64,000 bases of DNA from Lithobates sylvaticus. Taxonomy: Eukaryota; Chordata; Amphibia; Anura; Ranidae. Position 1 is the first letter of the stretch; every line of letters starts with the position of its first letter. Location: NCBI GenBank assembly GCA_028564925.1, contig CM053029.1:35601526-35665525 (forward strand), in the 5' to 3' direction. The position numbers and the translations under genes are program-made. Below are positions 36,501-42,139 of the stretch, in pieces. The notes under the pieces are model-generated. The model saw only the letters and a program-made list of their open reading frames with translations, had not been told where the DNA came from and searched no databases.

Positions 36501-39251
36501 GGTGGGTAGAAGGTTCCTTGTTCAGGATCAAGATGTCAATCCCGAGAACGATCTCATTTAAGAAAGTGGATGGGTAGAAGGTTCCTTGTCTGTGGCCAAT
36601 ATGTCTATCCTCAGCAAAATCTCATTAAGGAAGGTGGGGTGGGTAGAAGGTTCCTTGTCCAAGATCAAGATGTCAATCCTCAGCACGATCTCATTTAAGA
36701 AAGTGGGTGGGTAGAAGGTTCTTTGTCCAGGATAAAGATGTTCATCCTTAGCTCAATCTCATTTAAGAAGGTTGATAGGTAGAAGGTTCCTTGTTCAGAG
36801 CTAAGATGTACATCCTCAGCACGATCTAATTTAAGAAAGTGGATAGGTAGATGGTCACTTGTCTAGGGCCAAGATGTCCATCTTCAGCGCAATCTCATTT
36901 ATAAAGGTGGGGAGCGGGGGGGGTAGAAGGTTCCTTGTCCATGGACAAAATCTCCAGTCTCAGTGCAATCTCATTCAGGAAGGTGGTGGGTAGAAGGTTC
37001 CTTGTCTAGTGCCAAGATGTCCATCCTCAGCACAATCTTATTTATAAAGGTGGGGAGGGGGGGTAGAAGGTTCCTTGTCCATGGACAAAATCTCCAGTCT
37101 TCCTTTTTCAGGACAAAGATGTCCATCCTCAGTGGCGCATAGGGGAACTATGGGAGACAATCCAAGGTTGGTCATCTTGATGGTTCTGGTTGACTCTCCT
37201 CCGGGATGGTCATGGCTACCAAAGAAAATGTAGGGGGAAATAAAGCAATAAAAGGGTAGACGGAAACAACCTATAGGATGAATATCTGTCATCTATCACT
37301 ATAGAGTGATTCTCATCAGGGTGTTCTGTCCTTGAACACTCAAAAGAACCTCCCCTTCCCCCAATGTATGTGGATACACTCAGGTATGGTCAGTTGATTA
37401 TAGGTCCTGGTGTCACCAGAACAGGAGGAAAGGAGCAATCTTCCAATGGGGGCACTTGTTCTGGTGACAGCTGTCCAACACAAGAATTACCTGTTTGAAA
37501 AGATTTCCTCTCACATCCTGTTGGGTCTCTTAGACAGGAAGTGAACGAAAATCTCCCCTAAAGGACACAAAAGCACCTGACAGGGGTTCTAAGATATGGG
37601 GCTTTAGATACAATTCCAGGTTCTCCAGTCACCTAGTGATGTTCTGATGTCTTCTTTCCACTTTATCTTAAAGGCGCTCTATTGGATTTATATTGGGGGT
37701 TGTACAGGTGGGAGCATGTGTAGGCCATACAATCCTTTTCATCAGCTCCATCTAGTGGTCATAATGGGGTATGTTCTTGAAATACCTCAATCAGGAAAAT
37801 ACCACCTTATGGCCACTAACAAAAAGCACATAACCCATGAAGGTGACCATTACCTGTCCTCCAACCCCTAGTGCTGACCGGGACGGTGAAGACTCTGACC
37901 AAAGGAGAGGTGGAGGGCACTCTGCTCGCCAGCATCAATATCATCCAAACCTACAAGACTGAGGGTCTGACCATTCAAGAGGCCGGCAAAACCATGAGCG
38001 TCCAGATCGTCAACGAGTGCCCCCGATGCCCCATACTGAAGAAAGGTAATATATGGGGACACTGAGGAACTTATCATTCAGGGAAAATGGAGAGCAATGT
38101 TCTGCAGATTTCCAGAGAGGCCATAAATATCTTCAGAATTTATCAATATGTATACGTCAGGGGGAGAAGGGATGGAGCAATGTTCTGCAGAATATAACAA
38201 TATGGATCTGTCGGAGGGAGAAGGGATGGAGCAATGTTCTGCAGAATATATCAATATGGATATGTCAAGGGGAGATAAGACAGAGCAATGTTCTGCAGAA
38301 TATATCAATATGGATATGTCAGGGGGAGATGGGACAGAGCAATGTTCTGCAGATTATATCAATATGGATATGTCAGGAGGGAGATGGGATGAAGCAATGT
38401 TCTGCAGAATATATCAATATGGATATGTCAGGAGGAGATGGGATGGAGCAATGTTCTGCAGAATTTATTAATATGGATGTCAGGAGGTAGATGGGACGGA
38501 GCAATGTTCTGCCGAATATATCAATATGGATCTGTCCACAGGGAGATGGAATGGAGCAATGTACTGCAGAATATATGAATCTGTCAGGAGGGAGATGGGA
38601 CGAAGCAATGTTCTGCAGAATATATCAATATGGATCTGTCAAAGGGGAGATGGGACGGAGCAATGTACTGCAGAATATATCAATATGGATCTGTCAGGAG
38701 GGAGATGGGACAGAGCAATGTTCTGCAGAATATATCAATATGGATCTGTCAGGAGGGAGATGGGACGGAGCAATGTTCTGCAGAGTATATCAATATGGAT
38801 CTGTCAGGAGGGAGATGGGACGGAGCAATGCTCTGCAGAATATATCAATATGGATCTGTCAGGAGGGAGATGGGACGGAGCAATGTTCTGCAGAATATAT
38901 CAATATGGATCTGTCAGGGGGGGGCTGGGACGGAGCAATGTTCTGCAGAAAATATCAATATGGATCTGTCAGGGGGGGGGGGGGCTGGAACGGAGCAATG
39001 TTCTGCAGAATATATCAAGATGGATCTGTAGGGGGGCGGTGTTCTTGGGATGGAGCAATGCTCTGCAGTCTGTATTACAATGTCCAGTAATAACGGGTGC
39101 GTTTTATGCGTTGGCAGGTGCCAGTTATCTCTTCATGGGATTGGTGGACGGCGAAGGACGGGGCAGAATTGTGGGTGACAGTTTTGTCATCGCGTACAGA
39201 GCCCCTCAGCACCAGATCCTCACCAACGTCGCCAAGAAGCCCTGCTCCTGA
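921..39251 (+). CDS. pcolce: pcolce: procollagen C-proteinase enhancer 1, nine coding exons
   Basis: The coding sequence joins 921-1009, 27463-27571, 29398-29656, 29786-29910, 31509-31645, 32059-32456, 33979-34053, 37872-38045 and 39118-39251: 1500 nt, 499 residues. PCOLCE is a secreted glycoprotein that binds the procollagen C-propeptide and boosts its cleavage by BMP1/tolloid proteinases. Residues 1-18 are a signal peptide. CUB1 is about 35-147, with cysteines 35, 61, 88 and 110 and the calcium residues E83, D91 and D132. CUB2 is about 157-268, with cysteines 157, 184, 211 and 234 and E206, D214 and D256. A Pro/Lys/Thr linker covers about 270-377. The NTR domain is about 378-498, with six cysteines (378, 382, 393, 447, 450, 498). 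Human PCOLCE has 449 residues; most of the extra length is linker. Every intron is GT-AG and phases agree throughout. Mospd3 downstream on the same strand matches human 7q22.1. PCOLCE2 is the alternative, but synteny favours PCOLCE. Confidence 0.96.
1040..1435. repeat. Irregular ~100-bp tandem repeat in pcolce intron 1
   Basis: Four copies of a unit containing 'catataccgtggcgctgt' and 'aaagtgccagctggt' start near 1044, 1145, 1258 and 1345. Spacing varies from about 87 to 113. It starts 30 bp after the exon 1 donor. Confidence 0.75.
1563..2135. repeat. 109-bp minisatellite in pcolce intron 1
   Basis: Just over five copies of a GC-rich unit of about 109 bp. 'cttgtctccgcc' recurs near 1565, 1675, 1783 (variant), 1891, 2001 and 2095, and each copy carries 'gggtgtggcctgctgggtcc'. 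The frames that stay open on both strands are unlikely to be coding. Confidence 0.9.
2150..2425 (+). mobile_element. Fragment of a TTAA-flanked MITE (family B)
   Basis: 'ttaaaagttagcagctaca' followed by 'tgtagctgctgacattta' matches the right end of the complete family B copies at 19414-19872 and 20218-20746. The GC-rich body upstream also resembles those copies. The left end is missing or too worn to see. Confidence 0.6.
2440..2690. mobile_element. Foldback repeat with paired CTCF-like motifs
   Basis: Opposed 'ggccactagatgg' (about 2459) and 'ccatctagtggcc' (about 2514) flank a short centre. The outer arm includes 'gctatgcaaattgttttata'. This is one copy of the foldback family dispersed throughout the window. 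Confidence 0.7.
3001..3387. mobile_element. Foldback MITE with CATACC/GGTATG ends
   Basis: The left end is catacc, followed by a C run; the right end is gttgggaggtatg. Flanks acagtat and acagtct agree at 6 of 7. A duplicated phrase 'ccaaatcagggacagt' sits near the right end. It lies within the hAT-like composite. Confidence 0.6.
4618..5775. repeat. 29-bp minisatellite
   Basis: About 40 copies of a 29-bp unit built on 'ccttcctgccttccatgtgc' plus 'catagtgat'. The period is not a multiple of 3, so all three reverse frames stay open as the same peptide pattern (GRKDHYGTW and similar). Blocks of several units recur, suggesting expansion by multi-unit duplication. Confidence 0.95.
6395..6745. repeat. 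Interspersed repeat with 'ctacgcgtttcaa' core
   Basis: A non-coding repeat containing 'ggctacgcgtttcaaggcca' and 'ctctttgtcaagcc'. The same core layout occurs at 13160-13850, 48540-48600 and 56730-56945. I do not recognise the family. Confidence 0.45.
7005..7970. repeat. 31-bp minisatellite
   Basis: About 31 copies of a C-rich 31-bp unit, 'ccccagtataatcccccca' followed by 'ggtcagtctgtc', with C-run length variation. Frames in it are artefacts. Confidence 0.95.
8285..8405 (-). mobile_element. tRNA-like SINE fragment
   Basis: On the - strand, GGTTCAATTCC (8353-8363) is a good tRNA B box, preceded by a worn A-box-like region near 'tggctaatagcc'. The text resembles tRNA-derived SINE heads of fish and amphibians. 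No terminal poly-A tail is clear. Confidence 0.45.
8406..8868. other. Intron 1 sequence with no feature recognised
   Basis: I see no repeat family, exon or promoter here. Confidence 0.5.
8870..10972 (-). mobile_element. Broken Tc1-like element 1, long inverted repeats
   Basis: The left arm (about 8885-9120) and right arm (about 10850-10972) are inverted copies, sharing 'aaccgctggcaacaaaagtg' and 'ggggtgtactcac'. The - strand carries transposase pieces: a helix-turn-helix region near 9670-9940 and a catalytic part at 9297-9530 with [15 protein letters not shown] and [10 protein letters not shown], so the third catalytic residue is D where Tc1 usually has E. The frame is broken, and the right arm stops early at a TA microsatellite. 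A foldback MITE (10500-10637) is inserted in it. Confidence 0.85.
10500..10637. mobile_element. Palindromic hAT-type MITE inside Tc1 element 1
   Basis: Arms 'cagtgatggtgaaccttggc' and its inverse, with 'tttggaactacatttcccat' inside, form an almost complete palindrome. Flanks gcctagac and gcctaggc agree at 7 of 8, as a hAT target duplication would. It is younger than the Tc1 copy it sits in. Confidence 0.75.
10979..11145. repeat. (TA)n microsatellite
   Basis: Two long TA runs flank a short 'ttggacagtatgtacataca' interval. Reverse-strand frames reading Tyr-Ile are artefacts. Confidence 0.97.
11150..11610 (+). other. Unique intron 1 segment with a TATA-like box
   Basis: 'ggtataaaagccctc' includes TATAAAAG at 11328-11335, and 'gcggacgtcacac' about 140 bp later is a CRE-like site. 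No spliceable ORF with recognisable similarity follows. It could be an intronic promoter, part of an old repeat, or chance. Confidence 0.3.
11610..13050. mobile_element. Cluster of foldback repeats with CTCF-like motifs
   Basis: Repeated units of about 240 bp alternate 'gccactagatggtgctgtg' with 'cagctccatctagtggccat', separated by arms containing 'acatgcagttacacagga' and 'gctatgcaagttattta'. Motif pairs lie near 12016/12070, 12256/12305, 12632/12676 and 12858/12905. Tandem growth of a foldback element explains the spacing. Confidence 0.8.
13050..13940. repeat. Two tandem copies of a 'catgtttcgcc' repeat
   Basis: Segments at about 13160-13450 and 13610-13850 share 'ctacatgtttcgccttggta', 'ggcttcttcaggaga' and 'gagttggcaaaatgcatag'. 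They are direct duplicates about 445 bp apart, separated by a piece of the foldback repeat. No coding sense. Confidence 0.7.
13960..14260. mobile_element. Foldback repeat with paired CTCF-like motifs
   Basis: 'ggccactagatggtgctctg' (about 14045) and 'ccatctagtggccat' (about 14089) face each other, with the usual family arms outside, including 'acatgcagtttcacagaata'. Confidence 0.7.
14261..14935. other. Intron 1 sequence with a short 31-bp triplication
   Basis: Three copies of a GC-rich 31-bp unit (gggggcggggccatgacagc) lie at about 14622-14705. Nothing else recognised. Confidence 0.5.
14940..15265. repeat. ~10-bp simple tandem repeat (actcagaaac)
   Basis: Variants of 'actcagaaac' and 'actcggaaac' run for about 300 bp, with the inverse form ('gtctccgagtg') at the right end, so the block is partly foldback. 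Confidence 0.85.
15478..15525. repeat. (TA)n microsatellite
   Basis: Pure TA run. Confidence 0.95.
15540..15910. mobile_element. Worn foldback repeat with CTCF-like motifs
   Basis: 'gtggccactagaaggagatg' near 15583 and 'gccatctagtgac' near 15871 are the inner ends of a diverged family copy. 'gcaattttttttaaataaat' lies between them. Confidence 0.55.
15911..16940. other. Intron 1 sequence with no feature recognised
   Basis: About 1 kb with no repeat family that I can name and no exon-like stretch. The texture suggests old interspersed repeat. Confidence 0.4.
16941..17760. other. GC-rich repeat-like intron segment
   Basis: Contains 'ggtcaggttcacacc', phrasing I associate with frog interspersed repeats, plus a long T run at 17704-17740. 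Open frames on both strands look like nothing known. Confidence 0.35.
17890..18345. mobile_element. Tandem foldback units with CTCF-like motifs
   Basis: Alternating 'ggccactagatgg' and 'ccatctagtggcc' near 18021, 18068, 18096, 18165 and 18205, joined by 'gcagtattttccatttaaa'. This begins a mosaic of locally duplicated units running to about 21450. Confidence 0.8.
18350..18482. mobile_element. Palindromic hAT-type MITE
   Basis: 'gaaactacggcccttcagct' and its inverse near 18460-18478, with 'ggaactacacgtcccatgag' and 'catgatgggaattgtagttc' inside. A truncated relative is at 32740-32795. Confidence 0.7.
18483..19255. repeat. Left copy of a ~2.2-kb-spaced duplication
   Basis: About 18540-19245 matches about 20760-21445 at a shift near 2220 bp, including 'cttaacccccttctg', 'tcacatgatcgaaagctcct' and 'ggataggccacatatatgtg'. 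Within it, about 18846-19095 is a short element with TTAA at both edges. Confidence 0.8.
19414..19872 (+). mobile_element. TTAA-flanked MITE, family B, complete copy
   Basis: TTAA lies at both ends (19414-19417 and 19869-19872). The left end is aaagtggagttccaccc; the right part has a hairpin, 'aaaagtcagcagctgcag' with 'gtagctgctggcttttaa'. TTAA duplications are typical of piggyBac and Kolobok elements. No transposase. It contains 'cgcgcatgcgcagtag', an NRF1-like site. Confidence 0.75.
20218..20746 (-). mobile_element. TTAA-flanked MITE, family B, inverted copy
   Basis: TTAA at 20218-20221 and 20743-20746. It is the inverse of the 19414 copy: the right end reads gggtggaactccacttt and the hairpin lies near the left end. 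It also has an NRF1-like 'ctacgcatgcgcgag'. A fragment recurs near 22470-22530. Confidence 0.75.
20750..21450. repeat. Right copy of the ~2.2-kb-spaced duplication
   Basis: Closely similar to 18540-19245. Each copy carries several CTCF-like motif pairs and the same internal TTAA-bounded element. Confidence 0.8.
21450..21890. mobile_element. Foldback repeat with paired CTCF-like motifs
   Basis: 'gccactagatggcgctgag' (about 21739) fits the CTCF core CCASYAGRKGGCRS exactly. The facing motif 'ccatctagtggccat' is near 21787. Confidence 0.75.
23013..23686. mobile_element. hAT-type MITE with perfect 8-bp target duplication
   Basis: Ends caggggcagactgac and gtcagtccgcccctg are inverted. The duplication cccgtaca is exact at 23005-23012 and 23687-23694. 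Removing the element restores the end of the foldback element it sits in. A cacagtatac-type minisatellite (about 23115-23455) occupies most of the interior. Confidence 0.85.
23115..23455. repeat. Minisatellite of 'cacagtatac' type
   Basis: Repeats of 'acacagtatacaatcacaca' and 'gtatacacagac' with blockwise duplication. Open frames on both strands ([10 protein letters not shown] and similar) are artefacts. Confidence 0.9.
24385..24490 (+). repeat. Interspersed repeat 'tgtaagctcctctgg'
   Basis: 'gagtgtaagctcctctggta' followed by 'ctgtacagcactgcggtata'. The same repeat appears inverted at 31690-31935 and in tandem at 55180-55610. Confidence 0.65.
24491..24870. other. Unique intron 1 sequence
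   Basis: No repeat family or exon recognised. It is one of few unique stretches in the intron, so a regulatory role is possible but unsupported. Confidence 0.4.
24879..25252. mobile_element. Foldback element 'cgtacacacggtcgg'
   Basis: Ends atgccccccgtacacacggt and its inverse near 25215-25252 (ttatggggcat) bound a palindrome-rich body with repeated 'ttgtcggaaaatccga'. Confidence 0.75.
25253..25570. other. Unique intron 1 sequence
   Basis: Nothing recognised apart from ordinary unique sequence before the polypurine tract. Confidence 0.4.
25575..27100. repeat. 1.5-kb polypurine (GGAA/AAGG) tract
   Basis: The + strand is almost entirely A and G for about 1.5 kb, built from aaggaagg, gaaaggag and similar words with rare pyrimidines. 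Frames of up to 547 residues on the - strand are only Phe, Ser, Leu and Pro and are not genes. Such tracts can form triplex DNA and often assemble badly. Confidence 0.95.
27101..27462. other. End of pcolce intron 1
   Basis: Mostly unique, with a weak repeat of 'aacactaatgctaatctaaa'. The exon 2 polypyrimidine tract lies at 27439-27460. Confidence 0.5.
27463..27571 (+). CDS. pcolce: pcolce exon 2 (start of CUB1)
   Basis: Residues 30-66, starting [20 protein letters not shown], align closely with the human PCOLCE CUB1 start. The acceptor is a long pyrimidine tract ending ccag; the donor is gtaagg at 27572. It contains the first two CUB1 cysteines, C35 and C61. Phase 2 in, phase 0 out. Confidence 0.96.
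27572..27980. other. First part of pcolce intron 2
   Basis: No feature recognised. Confidence 0.4.
27985..28235. mobile_element. Foldback element with two strong CTCF-like motifs
   Basis: Outer arms tctatgtatgaaac and gttttatacataga are inverse. The inner arms hold 'cagcgccatctagtggccac' (28048-28067) and 'agccactagatggcgctga' (28121-28139), both fitting CCASYAGRKGGCRS. Except for the outermost arms it looks complete. Confidence 0.8.
28431..29184. repeat. 76-bp array, ten units with opposed CTCF-like motifs
   Basis: Ten tandem units of 76 bp: the ctctagtgg motif recurs at about 28434, 28510, 28586, 28662, 28737, 28813, 28889, 28965, 29041 and 29117. Each unit reads 'agcgccctctagtggccat', then 'ttcaggcaaatactgcctta', then 'tggccactagatggagctg'. 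So each has two inverted CTCF-like motifs about 46 bp apart. The best, inverted, is TGGCCACTAGAGGGCGCTG. The array derives from the dispersed foldback family by tandem growth. Confidence 0.93.
29398..29656 (+). CDS. pcolce: pcolce exon 3 (rest of CUB1)
   Basis: Residues 67-152 plus the first base of E153. It carries the CUB motifs [27 protein letters not shown] and [16 protein letters not shown]83, D91 and D132 sit at the same spacings (8 and 41) as the calcium-binding residues of human CUB1. The acceptor is tgtcag and the donor gtgaga. Confidence 0.96.
29786..29910 (+). CDS. pcolce: pcolce exon 4 (start of CUB2)
   Basis: Residues 153-194, including [20 protein letters not shown] and [14 protein letters not shown], match human CUB2. 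The acceptor is gggttag, chosen because it restores E153 and the phase. The donor is gtaagt at 29911. Confidence 0.95.
30457..30506 (+). pseudogene. Decayed partial copy of pcolce exon 5 (a)
   Basis: 50 bases match exon 5 bases 1-57 with 7 bases missing after gtgattga and a few substitutions ('ggaaagtttgacgttgaaga', 'ggacagttactgctcctac'). The acceptor AG is absent (tttcat instead of gtcag), so it should not be spliced in. The missing 7 bases would also shift the frame. Confidence 0.85.
31039..31088 (+). pseudogene. Decayed partial copy of pcolce exon 5 (b)
   Basis: 50 bases with the same 7-base difference and the same lost acceptor as copy a. It keeps 'gaggacagttactgccgcta' exactly. The shared changes show one copy was made from the other, or that both derive from a common changed ancestor. 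Confidence 0.87.
31509..31645 (+). CDS. pcolce: pcolce exon 5 (middle of CUB2)
   Basis: Residues 195-239 plus two bases of K240, including [20 protein letters not shown] and KYCGDTPP. The acceptor is tttgtcag; the donor is gtgagg at 31646. The first 57 bases are also present as two decayed copies upstream in intron 4 (30457-30506 and 31039-31088). Confidence 0.95.
31646..32058. other. pcolce intron 5, mostly an interspersed repeat
   Basis: About 31690-31935 holds two inverted copies of the 'tgtaagctcctctgg' repeat ('ccagaggagcttacactcta' and 'ccagaagagctaacactctg'). The rest is unremarkable. Confidence 0.6.
32059..32456 (+). CDS. pcolce: pcolce exon 6 (end of CUB2 and expanded linker)
   Basis: Residues 240-372 plus one base of G373. 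The end of CUB2 includes [20 protein letters not shown], with D256 completing the calcium triad. The rest is a linker of repeated Pro, Lys and Thr with an 18-residue tandem repeat encoded by exact 54-bp spacing (start points 32291, 32345 and 32399; the third is partial). The donor is gtgact at 32457. Without splicing the frame would stop two codons later. Confidence 0.94.
32457..33978. other. pcolce intron 6
   Basis: About 32620-33030 is a loose repeat of 'ccttggggtgtt', interrupted at 32740-32795 by a truncated hAT-type MITE ('tcaaactacggccctccagc'). 33060-33960 holds no recognised feature. Confidence 0.5.
33979..34053 (+). CDS. pcolce: pcolce exon 7 (start of NTR domain)
   Basis: Residues 373-397 plus the first base of V398: [20 protein letters not shown], matching human PTCPKQCRRTGTL. 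It holds three of the six NTR cysteines. The acceptor is attgtag and the donor gtaagg. At 75 bp it is too short for a simple ORF search. Confidence 0.93.
34060..37100. repeat. ~68-bp minisatellite with higher-order structure in pcolce intron 7
   Basis: About 44 copies of a 65-70 bp unit ('caatctcattgaggaaggtg', 'gggtgggtagaaggttcct', 'tgtccatggacaaaatgtcc'). Variants recur in order: 'tctgtggccaatatgtctat' is found near 34457, 35133, 35503, 35825, 36208 and 36588. In the right half this gives a higher-order period of about 320-385 bp. It starts almost at the exon 7 donor. Confidence 0.93.
37101..37871. other. End of pcolce intron 7
   Basis: Mostly unique. A diverged foldback copy lies at about 37735-37825 ('cagctccatctagtggtcat' and 'ttatggccactaac'). 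Confidence 0.5.
37872..38045 (+). CDS. pcolce: pcolce exon 8 (NTR core)
   Basis: Residues 398-455 plus one base of G456: [20 protein letters not shown], then [12 protein letters not shown]. It supplies C447 and C450. The acceptor is ccccta followed by g, and the donor is gtaata at 38046. Human has the equivalent ATVKSM...CKQCPPMKKG. Confidence 0.94.
38086..39035. repeat. 55-bp minisatellite in pcolce intron 8
   Basis: About 17 copies of a 55-bp unit, 'gagcaatgttctgcagaata' with 'tatcaatatggatctgtcag'. Successive starts at 38713, 38768 and 38823 confirm the period. All three + frames stay open, giving false ORFs of up to 241 residues. Confidence 0.95.
39118..39251 (+). CDS. pcolce: pcolce exon 9 (end of NTR, stop)
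   Basis: Residues 456-499: [20 protein letters not shown], then [20 protein letters not shown], ending KPCS and TGA at 39249-39251. C498 is the last NTR cysteine. The acceptor is ttggcag. The frame stays open to the left through the intron-8 minisatellite, but that part is not coding. Confidence 0.95.
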
Positions 39252-39785
39252 GCTGCTGCTGCGTCACCATGGTAGCCACCTTTAGAAGACGCCAACGTTT
39301 CTAGCGATGGCTGCCGCATTGCTATGGCAACACACTGAATGATGAATTCTGAGTCAATACAATTGCAGTGGTTGCCATGGTGACCTCTCTACTAACGGCT
39401 TTTATGTGATGCCCATAGCAATAACAGAACGCCATCATGGAGCCTTAGTTGCTATAGCAACATCCCCAGTTCTGGCTGCCAGGTCACTGTATTGACATTC
39501 CTATCGTCGTAGTGACCATTTTTTTTGATTGCTTAGTGGTCGTCCTGCTTTTCCTTCATTCGTTCTGCGTCTCCGTCCGATTATTCTCTCATTTTATTTT
39601 ATATAATGAAACTAATTCCTTCCACTGAAAAACTATAACCGAATCTATAGATATCATTTACTGGCAATATACCCCACCAACAAAATGGCACCCGAACCAA
39701 GATGGCGGCCCGTGTGGGCCTTCCCTCCCCCAACCCACCAACCTGTATCCTGTGATGTCAATAAACAGAGTATTGGTGTTCCGGC
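39252..39785 (+). other. pcolce 3' UTR
   Basis: This unique sequence after the pcolce stop ends near an AATAAA at 39760-39765, with T/G-rich sequence (tattggtgttccggcttctg) beyond it. Its first half holds several palindromic motifs of the form gttgctatagcaac, noted as a finding. Confidence 0.75.
39760..39765 (+). terminator. pcolce polyadenylation signal AATAAA
   Basis: A canonical AATAAA lies about 510 bp after the stop codon and is followed by a GT-rich downstream element. It is the first canonical signal I see after the stop. Confidence 0.75.
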
Positions 39786-39974
39786 TTCTGTGTGGTTATT
39801 GGTGGAGCCGCAGTAACGAAACCGACATCCAGGCCGCGGCCGCGCTTAAAGAACGCAACGAACGCCAACCTGTGGGAGTGATATAACAACACAAAGTAGA
39901 ACTACAACCAAAACATGGGTTATAACACAAGGGTTATAAGCCCTGTCAGGTTTTGTACACCACTGGGGAGATTT

Positions 39975-41262
39975 CCCATCACTTCCTGTCCCATAAATGA
40001 AACAGGAAGTGAGAGGAAATCCTGTCCCAGAAATGAAACAGGAAGTAAGAGGAAATCCTGTCCCATAAACGAAACAGGAAGTGAGAGGAAATCCTGTCCC
40101 ATAAACAAAACAGGAAGTGAGAGGAAATCCTGTCCCATAAACGAAACAGGAAGTGAGAGGAAATACTGTCTCAGAAATGAAACAGGAAGTGAGGAAATAT
40201 TGTCCTATAAATGAAACAGGAAGTGAGAGGACATTTTGTCCCATAAATGAAACAGGAAGGGAGAGGAAATCTTGTCCCATAAATGTAACAGGAAGTGAGA
40301 GGAAATCCTGTCCCATAAACAAAACCGGAAGTGAGAGGAAATACTGTCTCAGAAATGAAACATGAAGTGAGGAAATATTGTCCTATAAATGAAACAGGAA
40401 GTGAGAGGAAATCTTGTCCCATAAATGAAACAGGAAGTGAGAGGAAATCTTGTCCCATAAATGAAACAAGAAGTTAGAGGAAATCCTGTCCCATAAACAA
40501 AACAGGAAGTGAGAGGAAATACTGTCTCAGAAATGAAACATGAAGTGAAGAAATATTGTCCTATAAATGAAACAGGAAGTGAGAGGAAATCTTGTCCCAT
40601 AAATGAAACAAGAAATCCTGTCCCATAAATGAAACAGGAAGTGAGAGGAAATACTGTCTCAGAAAGGAAACAGGAAGTGAGGAAATGTTGTCCTATAAAT
40701 GAAACAGGAAGTGAGAGGAAATCTTGTTCCATAAATGAAACAGGAAGTGAAAGGAAATACTGTCTCAGAAAGGAAACAGGAAGTGAGGAAATGTTGTCCT
40801 ATAAATGAAACAGGAAGTGAGAGGAAATCTTGTCCCATAAGTGAAACAGGAAGTGATAGGAAATCCTGTCCCAGAAATGAAACAGGAAGTGAGAGGAAAT
40901 CTTGTCCCAGAAATGAAACAGGAAGTGAGAGGAAATCCTGTCCCAGAAATGAAACAGGAAGTGAGAGGAAATCTTGTTCCATAAATGAAACAGGAAGTGA
41001 GAGGAAATACTGTCTCAGAAATGAAACAGGAAGTGAGAGGAAATCTTGTTCCATAAATGAAACAGGAAGTCAGTGAGAGGAAATACTGTCTCAGAAATTA
41101 AACAGGAAGTGAGGAAATCTTGTCCCATAAATGAAACAGGAAGTGAGAGGAAATCCTGTCCCATAAATGAAACAGGAAGTGAGAGGAAATCCTGTCCCAT
41201 AAATGAAACAGGAAGTGAGAGGAAATCTTGTCCCATAAATGAAACAGGAAGTGAGAGGAAAT
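39975..41262. repeat. 36-bp minisatellite between pcolce and mospd3
   Basis: About 36 copies of 'aggaagtgagaggaaatc' plus 'ctgtcccataaatgaaac'. Some copies have shorter variants, and larger blocks recur. The period is a multiple of 3, so several frames on both strands stay open. Each unit includes AGGAAGTG, an ETS-type core. Confidence 0.95.
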
Positions 41263-42139
41263 CCATCCTCAGTGAGGGAATCCCGCTGTTGTCAGCAGAG
41301 CTAGTGTCCCCATTGGAAGTATTCCCCTATATTACTGTTCTGGTGTCACTCTGAGTGATGATGGTAAATATGACAAAGAGAGAGTGCGAATCTCCTTAAC
41401 AGGGGGCACAGACAGCAATAAAAATCTAACAGGGGTTCTAATCCCTCTTCACTCTACCCAAAATAAACAAAAAGGTTTTGCCTTTAGGTATACATTAATG
41501 TGGAGAGCTGAATTTATGAATGAAGGATTTCATAATTCAGACATAAAGTCACCAGAATAAAATCTGAGACTCACTGGGCAAAACAAATTTGCACAGCCCT
41601 TGTGAATAATCCCCATAATGTGACTAATATGTATATTTCCTTTAATCATCAGCGCCATCTAGTGGTCATAGTGCGGTATTTTCCTGAAACACCTCAGTCT
41701 GGGAAATACCACATTATTGCCACTGCTGTAGATGGCACTGAGGATCATGGGAAATAAACATATTAGACACATTATGGGGATTTTTGAATGCACCTCTATG
41801 GAGTGAATTTTCTAAAGGAAAACAGACTGTACTTTGCATAGAGAGCTTAGTAAATGAGGGGAAGCTCTGATGACTTCCATCATCCAATCACATGCCAGCA
41901 AAAATGCTGTATTTTTTATTTTATTTGCACCCGAGTGGATATTCTTTACAAAGTGAAGCTTTTCAAAGGTTTCCCCTTTATTGGGGGCCCCGCCCATACT
42001 CATCTTCCCTTCACTCACCTGTCCCTCTGATAGGTCAGGAAAGGGAAGTGACATCCTATTCACAGAACAGGAAGATGGATATGAAGATTCGGATCGCAAT
42101 GTTTATTGACAAATTGTAGGGGGGCTGGTTTATAACATG
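41263..42139. other. Intergenic, one foldback copy
   Basis: 'cagcgccatctagtggtcat' (about 41650) and 'ttgccactgctgtagatggc' (about 41716) are a diverged foldback copy. The rest shows no feature. Confidence 0.5.

Noticed and set aside
38526-39251. A 241-residue + strand frame ending at the pcolce stop
   Set aside because: Most of it is the 55-bp minisatellite, which stays open in all three frames. Only 39118-39251 is coding, shown by the acceptor and the NTR match.
39846-41354. 12-residue repeat proteins on both strands
   Set aside because: The 36-bp unit is a multiple of 3, so frames persist on both strands. No start, splice or family support.
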